Positions 1 through 4,960 of a stretch of DNA of 5,043 nucleotides are shown one piece after another (position 1 is the first letter of the stretch; every line of letters begins with the position of its first letter). The stretch comes from CAZXBB01 sp964638815 (GTDB lineage: Bacteria > Planctomycetota > Phycisphaerae > Phycisphaerales > SM1A02): positions 1 through 5,043 of the forward strand of contig CAZXBB010000008.1 in assembly GCA_964638815.1 (NCBI GenBank). The letters run 5' to 3'. The notes beneath the pieces were generated by a model. The model was not told the origin of the DNA. It made no database searches and was given only the letters and a program-made list of their open reading frames with translations. The translations under genes and the position numbers were made by a program.

Positions 1-221
1 GTGGGGGCGGCCGGGTGCGTCATCACGCGCGGCCGGGTGCGCGGGCGGGTGCGTCATCACGCGGCGCGTGTGCGCCGGAAGGCCGGGTGGCGTCCGCACA
101 CTCGTCGGCGGGTCGGAACGCGGAGGTGATTCGCACGCCACCCGGCCCTGCTGTGCAGGACCGGGGCACACGAGGGCGTCACCCGGCCGGGGCACATACG
201 CCGTAAACGCTCTGCGGCGGG
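1..221. repeat. Repeat-rich intergenic leader with GGCCGGGTG family
   Basis: This stretch upstream of the oxidoreductase is built from short repeated words. GGCCGGGTG occurs forward at 9-17, 31-39 and 81-89 and inverted (CACCCGGCC) at 139-147 and 180-188. An exact 18-bp direct repeat, CGGGTGCGTCATCACGCG, lies at 12-29 and 46-63. Each of its copies can fold a small hairpin (GCGT, loop CATC, ACGC). CCGGGGCACA is repeated at 161-170 and 187-196. A 63-codon reading frame spans most of the region, but it encodes a low-complexity Arg/Ala/Gly-rich peptide that follows the repeats, so I do not call it a gene. The left end may continue beyond the window. Confidence 0.7.
81..147. repeat. Perfect 13-bp inverted repeat
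   Basis: GGCCGGGTGGCGT at 81-93 is the exact reverse complement of ACGCCACCCGGCC at 135-147, with 41 nt between the arms. After one mismatch (94/134), two further pairs are possible (95-96 with 132-133). It could form a long-looped stem in RNA or be a binding site for a dimeric protein. No T-tract follows, so it is not a typical intrinsic terminator. The repeat is seen directly; any function is inference. Confidence 0.6.
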
Positions 222-227
222 TATTGT
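222..227 (+). promoter_or_regulatory. -10 box for leaderless oxidoreductase transcript
   Basis: TATTGT matches the TANNNT -10 consensus and ends 7 nt before the ATG at 235. Transcription would therefore begin at or within a base of the start codon, giving a leaderless mRNA. No good Shine-Dalgarno sequence lies at normal spacing: the nearest purine run, GGCGGG at 216-221, is 13 nt from the ATG. I see no convincing -35 hexamer 15-19 nt upstream of the box. Confidence 0.45.
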
Positions 228-234
228 CTAGCGC

Positions 235-2427
235 ATGCGCACGATGAAAGCCGGCGGCGGCTGGCCCGCCGTCTTCTACACGCTGAAGAAGGCCCGCGAG
301 GCCGGCGGGATCCGGCGTCTGTACAAGGCGATGCGCACGCGGAACGCGTGCAAGACGTGCGCGCTCGGGATGGGTGGGCAGCGCGGGGGGATGGTCAACG
401 AGCGGGGGCGGCGGTTCGAGGTCTGCAAGAAGTCGATCCAGGCGATGGTCGCCGACATGCAGGGGCGGATCCAGCCGCACTTCGCCGACGATTTCAGCAT
501 CGACCACCTCCGCGGGTTCTCGCCGCGCGAGCTCGAGGCCGCCGGGCGGATCGTTATGCCGCTGTACAAGGGCCCGCTCGACGACCGTTACCGCGCGATC
601 GGCTGGGACGACGCGATCGCGCGCATCGCCGGCAGGCTCGCGAAGACCGCCCCGGAGGAGAGCTTCTTCTACTTCAGCGGGCGATCCTCGAACGAGGCCG
701 GCTTCCTGCTCCAGCTCTTCGCCCGGATCTTCGGGACGAACAACGTCAACAACTGCTCCTTTTACTGCCACCAGGCGTCGGGCGTCGGGCTGACCAGCGT
801 GACCGGCTCCGGCACCGCCACGATCGTGCTGGAGGACATCGAGCGCGCCGACCTCCTGTTCCTGATCGGGGCGAACCCGGCGTCGAACCACCCGCGTCTC
901 ATGAAGTCGATCGTGGAGTTCCGCCGGCGCGGCGGCAAGGTCATCGTCGTCAACCCGCTGCGCGAAGTGGGTCTCGTGCGTTTCAACGTGCCGTCGGACG
1001 TGCGGAGCCTGCTCTTCGGCTCGAAAATCGCCGACTTCTACGTCCAGCCGCACATCGGCGGCGACATCGCGCTCCTCGCGGGCATCGCGAAGCTGATCAT
1101 CGGGCGCAACGCCACGGACCCGGCGTTCATCGAGGCGGCGACCACGGGGTGGGACGCGTACCGCGCGAGCGTCGAACGGCTAACCTGGCCGGACATCGTC
1201 GAACACTCGGGCGTCGACCGCGTGACGATGGACGCCGTCACCGACCTCTACGAGCGCTCGCAGCGCACGATCTTCTGCTGGGCGATGGGCGTGACGCACC
1301 ACGAGCACGGCGTGGAGAACGTGCGCATGATCGCCAACCTCGCCATGACCCGCGGCATGCTCGGGCGGCCGCACTGCGGGCTGCTCCCGCTGCGCGGCCA
1401 CTCGAACGTCCAGGGGATCGGCTCCGTCGGCGTGACGCCGCGTCTGAGGCAGGCGATCTTCGACGGGATCGAGCGCGAGTTCGACATCACGCTCCCGACG
1501 ACACAAGGGCTCGATACCCTCGGGTGCATGCACCGCGCGCACGAGGGTCGGATGCGCTTCGCCCTGTGCCTCGGCGGGAATCTCTACGGGTCCAACCCGG
1601 ACTCGACCTTCGCCGCGGAAGCGATGAACCGGATCGAGACCGTCGTCTACCTGAGCACGACGCTGAACACCGGGCATGCGTGGGGGACGGGGCGCGAGAC
1701 GTTCATCCTCCCCGTGCGGGCCCGCGACGAGGAGGATCAGCCGACGACGCAGGAGTCGATGTTCAACTACGTGCGGCTGAGCGACGGCGGCGCGCCGCGC
1801 TACGAGGGGCCGCGCGGCGAGGTGGACGTGATCGCGTCGGTCGCCTCGGACCCGGCCCTTCTGGGCAGGACCGGCGCACACGGGATCGACTGGAACGCGA
1901 TGCGGCGACACGGCCGCATCCGCGACGCGATCGGAAAGGTCGTGCCGGGTTACGCGGCCATCGCGCAGATGGACGAGACGAAGCAGGAGTTCCACATCGA
2001 GGGCCGCACGTTCCACGGGTCGCGGTTCGCGACGGCGGACGGCAAGGCGCGCTTCCATCCGGTCGCGCTCCCGCCGCTGCGCGGCACCGGGGCGAACGAG
2101 CTGCGGCTCATGACGGTGCGCTCCGAGGGGCAGTTCAACACGGTCGTCTACGAGGAAGCCGACGTCTACCGCGGCCAGGAGCGACGGGACGTGATCATGA
2201 TGAATCCGCGCGACGTCACGCGTCTCGGGCTCGTCGTCGACGGCCGCGCGCGCGTGGCCACGGACACCGGAGCGCTCTCCAACGTCCTCGTGCGCACGAT
2301 CGACATCCCCGCCGGGAACGCCGTGATGTACTACCCGGAGGCGAACATCCTGATCCCCCGCACCGCGGACGCCGGCTCGGGGACGCCGGCGTTCAAGAAC
2401 GTCATCGTGCGCGTCGAGCCCGGTTGA
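235..2427 (+). CDS. ydeP: FdhF/YdeP-family molybdopterin oxidoreductase (alpha subunit)
   Basis: This 730-aa protein belongs to the DMSO-reductase superfamily that binds bis-MGD, and it closely follows the YdeP/TIGR01701 branch. The N-terminal Fe-S segment has C39, C42 and C64. K66 sits at the place of the conserved lysine that lies between the cluster and the cofactor in formate dehydrogenase H. The FYCH motif places C178-H179 where FdhH has Sec140-His141, so C178 is the likely molybdenum ligand. LRGHSNVQG (386-394) matches the FdhH arginine motif (R387 for R333). The C-terminal cofactor-binding domain spans about 623-728. There is no Tat or Sec signal, so it is probably cytoplasmic. The start is well fixed because an in-frame TAG lies at 229-231; a second ATG at 244 is the only close alternative. 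E. coli YdeP is linked to acid resistance, but its reaction is not known to me, and formate oxidation here is unproven. The partner mobA ends 12 nt away. Confidence 0.95.
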   Translation: MRTMKAGGGWPAVFYTLKKAREAGGIRRLYKAMRTRNACKTCALGMGGQRGGMVNERGRRFEVCKKSIQAMVADMQGRIQPHFADDFSIDHLRGFSPRELEAAGRIVMPLYKGPLDDRYRAIGWDDAIARIAGRLAKTAPEESFFYFSGRSSNEAGFLLQLFARIFGTNNVNNCSFYCHQASGVGLTSVTGSGTATIVLEDIERADLLFLIGANPASNHPRLMKSIVEFRRRGGKVIVVNPLREVGLVRFNVPSDVRSLLFGSKIADFYVQPHIGGDIALLAGIAKLIIGRNATDPAFIEAATTGWDAYRASVERLTWPDIVEHSGVDRVTMDAVTDLYERSQRTIFCWAMGVTHHEHGVENVRMIANLAMTRGMLGRPHCGLLPLRGHSNVQGIGSVGVTPRLRQAIFDGIEREFDITLPTTQGLDTLGCMHRAHEGRMRFALCLGGNLYGSNPDSTFAAEAMNRIETVVYLSTTLNTGHAWGTGRETFILPVRARDEEDQPTTQESMFNYVRLSDGGAPRYEGPRGEVDVIASVASDPALLGRTGAHGIDWNAMRRHGRIRDAIGKVVPGYAAIAQMDETKQEFHIEGRTFHGSRFATADGKARFHPVALPPLRGTGANELRLMTVRSEGQFNTVVYEEADVYRGQERRDVIMMNPRDVTRLGLVVDGRARVATDTGALSNVLVRTIDIPAGNAVMYYPEANILIPRTADAGSGTPAFKNVIVRVEPG

Positions 2428-2439
2428 GCGCGACCCCGG

Positions 2440-3003
2440 TCAGAGCGCGTCGTAGTCAGCCGGCGTGTTGATGTTCGCGAGGAGACCGTGCGCGGCCGGG
2501 TCCACCTCGACGACCGCCGGTCGCAGCGTCTCGATCACCGCGTGCACCGCGAGGCGGTCCGCGTCGAGCGCGGCGCGAACCGCCGGCAGCGCCGCCGCCG
2601 AGAATCGCGCGGGCAGCGGACGGAATCGCGTCTCGCCCTCGACACGCAGCACGGTGACGGCCGCGCCGGTCGTCGCGAGCAGCTTTCGCAGGAGCTCCGC
2701 CGAGATGCGGGGCACGTCGCACGGGCAGACCAGGTACTGCGTGTCGAGCCCCGACGCGAGCAGCGCCTCGATGCCGCCGAGCGGCCCCCGCCCCGGGCGA
2801 CAGTCGGCGATACGCGGGAGATCGGGAAGCGCATCCGTGCTTCCGAGCACCACGACGCACCGTGCCACCTCCGCCAGGACGGCGGCGACCTGCCCGATCA
2901 TGCTGCTTCCGTCGGCAAGCGGGAGCCTCTCCTTCGGACGCCCCATCCGGGAGCTCGCGCCGCCGGCGAGCACGGCCGCGACATGGGGCCACTTGTCGCT
3001 CAT
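2440..3003 (-). CDS. mobA: Molybdenum cofactor guanylyltransferase MobA
   Basis: MobA transfers GMP from GTP to Mo-molybdopterin, giving the guanine dinucleotide cofactor needed by bis-MGD enzymes such as the neighbouring oxidoreductase. The 187-aa length is close to that of E. coli MobA. The nucleotide-binding signature LAGGASSRMGRPK is at residues 12-24, GPLGGI at 73-78, CDVP at 95-98 (D96 is the expected metal ligand) and NINTPAD at 177-183. LAGG, rather than the LAAG usual in MocA-type cytidylyltransferases, favours MobA. The start is fixed by an in-frame TAG at 3013-3015, four codons upstream. There is no Shine-Dalgarno sequence, and a -10-like box sits 6-8 nt upstream, which suggests a leaderless mRNA. 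The gene is convergent with the oxidoreductase and divergent from the MOSC gene. Confidence 0.95.
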   Translation of the reverse strand: MSDKWPHVAAVLAGGASSRMGRPKERLPLADGSSMIGQVAAVLAEVARCVVVLGSTDALPDLPRIADCRPGRGPLGGIEALLASGLDTQYLVCPCDVPRISAELLRKLLATTGAAVTVLRVEGETRFRPLPARFSAAALPAVRAALDADRLAVHAVIETLRPAVVEVDPAAHGLLANINTPADYDAL

Positions 3004-3028
3004 GCCGGCAGTCTATAGTCCAGACGTG
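3004..3028. promoter_or_regulatory. Overlapping divergent -10 boxes for mobA and MOSC gene
   Basis: Only 25 nt separate the mobA ATG from the MOSC ATG, and they centre on the palindrome CTATAG (3013-3018). On the plus strand TATAGT (3014-3019) ends 6 nt before GTG 3026 and 9 nt before ATG 3029. On the minus strand TAGACT (3015-3010) ends 6 nt before the mobA ATG, and TATAGA (3017-3012) ends 8 nt before it. A weak -35 match on the plus strand, TTGTCG (2993-2998, 15 nt spacer), lies inside mobA; on the minus strand TTGGGG (3041-3036) is 18 nt from TATAGA. The boxes overlap physically, so polymerase could serve only one direction at a time. This is a motif reading with no expression data. Confidence 0.5.
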
Positions 3029-3562
3029 ATGGATCCCCCAAGGCCCCACATCGTCGCCGTCAACATCTCCGGCGGCGGCATCCCGAAGCTGCCGGTCGCG
3101 TCCGCGCACGTCACGCGCGCCGGCCTCGCCGGCGACCGGCACGACCACGACAAGCACAACACGCCGCTCCAGGCCGTGAGCATCCTCGACGCCGAGGACA
3201 TCGACGATCTGCGCAGCGAAGGCTTTGCCGTCGCGCCGGGCGCGACCGGCGAGAACATGACCGTGCGTGGTCTCGACGTAGACGCCCTCGACCTCGGGGA
3301 CCGCCTGCACCTGAGCGGCGGCGTGCGGCTGGAGCTGACGAAGCGACGCAAGCCCTGCTACGTGCTCGACGCGATCGACCCGGAGCTCAGGAACGTGATC
3401 GCGGGCCGCTGCGGCTTCTACGCGAAGGTGATCGAGGAGGGCGCGGTGCGTCCGGGGGAGACGATCGCGGTCTCGCGGAACCCCGACGCGGCGCGGCGAC
3501 CACAGGAGGGCGCGAGCCCGGTTCTGCGGAAGGGCGGGGCGGCGCGCCGATCATCGACATGA
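3029..3562 (+). CDS. MOSC domain-containing protein
   Basis: This 177-aa protein matches the MOSC (molybdenum cofactor sulfurase C-terminal) domain. Visible landmarks are AGLAGDRHDH (31-40), the QAVSIL strand (49-53 region), GEN (74-76), LDLGDRL (87-93) and the KPC segment with C110, the conserved cysteine expected to carry persulfide in this family. MOSC proteins are predicted to handle sulfur or bind molybdopterin, so this one may mature or sulfurate the cofactor made by the neighbouring MobA. The last ~27 residues are Arg/Ala/Gly-rich and look disordered. The in-frame GTG at 3026 is an alternative start and lies exactly where transcription from TATAGT would begin. The frame stays open upstream, but that part is antisense to mobA and is not counted. 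The stop overlaps the next gene's start (ATGA), which suggests one transcript with coupled translation. Confidence 0.92.
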   Translation: MDPPRPHIVAVNISGGGIPKLPVASAHVTRAGLAGDRHDHDKHNTPLQAVSILDAEDIDDLRSEGFAVAPGATGENMTVRGLDVDALDLGDRLHLSGGVRLELTKRRKPCYVLDAIDPELRNVIAGRCGFYAKVIEEGAVRPGETIAVSRNPDAARRPQEGASPVLRKGGAARRSST

Positions 3563-4248
3563 TGCGACTTCGCGGCTGCGTGATCACGGTGACGGTCCTC
3601 GCGGTCGCGGCCGGCGCGGATGCCCGGCAGCAGTACGAGCGGGTCGAGGCCACCGTGGCGGACGTCGATCCGCTGGGCGTCGGGCTGCGAGAGCTCCAGG
3701 TGGACCTCCGCACGCCGTCCGGCTTCGAAGAGGTCTACAGGGTGCCCGGACGCGACGACCTGCTCATGCGGGTGGACGGCGGGCTCTTCGCGATCTTTCC
3801 GCGATCGGTGTACGTCGAGACGCGGACCGGCACGGTCCCGGTCGTTCCGAACAACACGACGTTCTTCATCGGTGAGCCGAGCTTCGAGCTCCTTCCGCCG
3901 GGAGGCGGGCCCGCGCTCCCCGTGCCGGACGAGCCGGAGGCGTGGCTCGACGGAGCAGGCGCTGACCGGACACGCACGCGGCTGGAGGGCCGCCTGGCGG
4001 TGCGTCCCGTGCGGGCGGACGTCCTGGGGCTGCGCGTGGACCGGAAGACGCAGGACCCGCAGACCGGCGCGGCGCCGGCCGAAGCCGGGGGCGGGGGCGG
4101 GGGCGGGGGCGGGGGCGGGGGCGGGGGCGGGCCTGGGATCGTCCTCGCACGACCGGAGCCGCTCCTGGCGGATGACGATCACCGGCCTTCCCCCACGCGT
4201 ATCCGCGAGCTCATGCGGCGCGCGGCGGCGGGAGCGCAGCGTCGCTGA
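3559..4248 (+). CDS. Exported hypothetical protein with polyglycine tract
   Basis: I do not recognise this 229-aa protein. It starts with a likely Sec signal: a basic MMRLR, a hydrophobic stretch at about 7-20 and a possible cleavage site after ADA at 22, followed by RQQ. No lipobox is seen. Residues ~28-108 read as a beta-rich domain (RVEATVADVDPLGVGL, then alternating hydrophobic strands up to TTFFIGEPSF). A Pro/Glu-rich stretch follows at ~112-128, then a charged segment, 15 consecutive glycines (177-191) and a short basic tail ending in QRR. The ATG overlaps the MOSC stop as ATGA; a second ATG follows directly at 3562. No clear Shine-Dalgarno sequence precedes it, so translation is probably coupled. 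The signal peptide, the overlap and GC-rich third positions support a real gene. It would act outside the cytoplasmic membrane, unlike its Moco neighbours, so any functional link to them is unclear. Confidence 0.75.
   Translation: MMRLRGCVITVTVLAVAAGADARQQYERVEATVADVDPLGVGLRELQVDLRTPSGFEEVYRVPGRDDLLMRVDGGLFAIFPRSVYVETRTGTVPVVPNNTTFFIGEPSFELLPPGGGPALPVPDEPEAWLDGAGADRTRTRLEGRLAVRPVRADVLGLRVDRKTQDPQTGAAPAEAGGGGGGGGGGGGGGGPGIVLARPEPLLADDDHRPSPTRIRELMRRAAAGAQRR
4087..4132 (+). repeat. GGGGGC hexanucleotide microsatellite (7 copies)
   Basis: Seven perfect head-to-tail GGGGGC units run from 4087 to 4128, followed by a partial GGGC. Each unit is two codons (GGG GGC), so changes in copy number would add or remove Gly-Gly pairs without shifting the frame. 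The plus (coding) strand carries eight closely spaced G-runs, seven of five G and a final GGG, which could form G-quadruplexes in DNA or mRNA. The array is also a likely site of polymerase slippage and assembly error. Confidence 0.95.
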
Positions 4249-4252
4249 CGCT
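4238..4252. terminator. Hairpin at convergent gene ends, possible terminator
   Basis: AGCGTC (4238-4243) and GACGCT (4247-4252) form a perfect 6-bp stem with the 3-nt loop GCT. It covers the stop codon of the exported protein gene and abuts the stop codon of the convergent small gene, so it could act on both transcripts. There is no T-tract on either side, so classical intrinsic termination is doubtful. Confidence 0.3.
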
Positions 4253-4498
4253 TCAGGCCGCGCGCGGGCCGTCGTCGTCGTCGTAGAAGTAGCCGAGGCA
4301 GTTGAGGTTCCGGGCGAGGTCATCGATGCGGCGGCTCATCTCGCCGAGAGCTTCGACCACCTGGCCCGCCGATTCCGGCAGCGCCGCGAGATCGAAGGCC
4401 GGGCGCTCCTCGCCGCCATCGCGCGGCAGGCCCGCGCCGGGCGGAACGAATACGGGCTCGGACGCCGAAGGCTGATTGTCGTAGTCCTGCATCCGCAT
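4253..4498 (-). CDS. Small acidic hypothetical protein (81 aa)
   Basis: I do not recognise this protein. The start at 4498 is chosen because GGAGG lies 7 nt upstream of that ATG on the minus strand; ATG 4492 is the next choice, and a longer frame back to 4621 has a different, Arg-rich composition. The N-terminal ~35 residues are polar and Pro-rich (MRMQDYDNQPSASEPVFVPP), consistent with disorder. Residues ~36-68 form a probable amphipathic helix running through ALPESAGQVVEALGEMSRRI to DDLARNLNC. The tail is aromatic and acidic (LGYFYDDDDGPRAA), with one cysteine at 67. There is no signal peptide or membrane segment. It is convergent with the exported protein gene, with 4 nt between the stop codons. 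The Shine-Dalgarno site and protein-like composition support it; short length and lack of a known family keep confidence moderate. Confidence 0.6.
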   Translation of the reverse strand: MRMQDYDNQPSASEPVFVPPGAGLPRDGGEERPAFDLAALPESAGQVVEALGEMSRRIDDLARNLNCLGYFYDDDDGPRAA

Positions 4499-4947
4499 CG
4501 TGCGTCCTCCACGCATTCCCGGCTCTCGCCATCGGCACGAACGAGTACCGTCTTGCGTGTCCGGCGCGCGCGGTGATGCCGATGCCCCCCGCCAGGGTCG
4601 GCGCCACGGCGCAGACGGCACAGAGTTCCCGGAGTGACGTGGATCTCGGACCTCGGGTCACGAACCTGAGAGACCCGGAGAGTCGGACGCAGAGCCGCGG
4701 ACGCGGAGCCGGACACGGAGCCGGCCGGCGTCGTCGCAATGCGCACGCGGATCGACGCCGCACACGGCGATGCAGCGGGGCGCAGGCGACGACTGTCCGC
4801 TGCGGCAACGACCGCCATCACGGCCGCCGCACGGACGGCCGGGAACGGTCGGGCTCTGATTCCTCAGGCGGGATTCCTCAGGCAGGATTCCTCAGGGACG
4901 ACCCCTCAGGGACGACCCCTCAGGGACGACCCGTCAGGGACGACCCC
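4499..4947. other. Gene-free stretch between two minus-strand genes
   Basis: This 449 nt stretch holds no gene I can support. Long minus-strand frames enter it from the small gene, but they give Arg/Ala/Pro-rich peptides without domains and have no start signals. It contains the ribosome site of the small gene (rc of 4506-4510), a possible imperfect stem of CTCGGGTC (4652-4659) with GACCCGGAG (4672-4680), a trio of 14-bp repeats at 4684-4723, a 6-bp CGGCCG stem (4821-4826 with 4836-4841, 9-nt loop) and most of the tandem repeat that starts at 4863. I see no TANNNT box near the small gene's start, so its promoter is not located. Confidence 0.6.
4684..4723. repeat. Three near-identical 14-bp repeats
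   Basis: CGGACGCAGAGCCG (4684-4697), CGGACGCGGAGCCG (4698-4711) and CGGACACGGAGCCG (4710-4723) differ from one another at one or two positions. The first two abut and the third overlaps the second by 2 nt. They are different in sequence from the other 14-bp array about 140 nt downstream. No function can be read from the sequence. Confidence 0.7.
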
Positions 4948-4960
4948 TCAGGGACGACCC
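4863..4960. repeat. Seven-copy 14-bp tandem repeat carrying stop codons
   Basis: Seven units follow with an exact 14-nt period. Units 1-2 are CTCAGGCGGGATTC and CTCAGGCAGGATTC; units 3, 4, 5 and 7 are CTCAGGGACGACCC; unit 6 starts with G in place of C. Read on the minus strand every unit contains TGA, and because 14 is not a multiple of three the stops fall in all three frames over any three units. The gene-proximal TGA (4948-4950) is the stop codon of the partial minus-strand gene. Each GACGACCC unit can also fold AGGG with CCCT around the loop ACGAC. Confidence 0.9.

Noticed and set aside
15..206. 63-codon plus-strand frame in the leader
   Set aside because: It follows the DNA repeats, is Arg/Ala/Gly-rich and has no ribosome site.
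1180..2058. 292-codon minus-strand frame antisense to the oxidoreductase
   Set aside because: Composition is Arg/Val/His-rich with no recognisable motif, and it mirrors codon bias of the real gene.
348..2471. Second long plus-strand frame of 707 codons within the oxidoreductase
   Set aside because: It is Arg/Ala-rich without domains and overlaps a gene with clear family motifs; long shadow frames are expected at this GC content.
2465..3028. N-terminal extension of the MOSC gene across mobA
   Set aside because: The frame is open, but this part is antisense to a clear MobA and has low-complexity Ser/Arg/Ala composition; MOSC homology begins after 3029.
3504..3510. AGGAGGG as a ribosome site
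   Set aside because: It lies inside the MOSC gene about 48 nt before the next start, and no suitable start codon sits at normal spacing.
3418..4323. 301-codon minus-strand frame with a Pro-Ala repeat
   Set aside because: The Pro-Ala run is only the complement of the GGGGGC array; no other protein-like signal supports it.
4652..4680. tRNA or intrinsic terminator in the stem region
   Set aside because: The stem is short and imperfect, there is no cloverleaf, and no T-tract follows.
4863..4960. CRISPR array
   Set aside because: Units are 14 bp and directly adjacent with no spacers.
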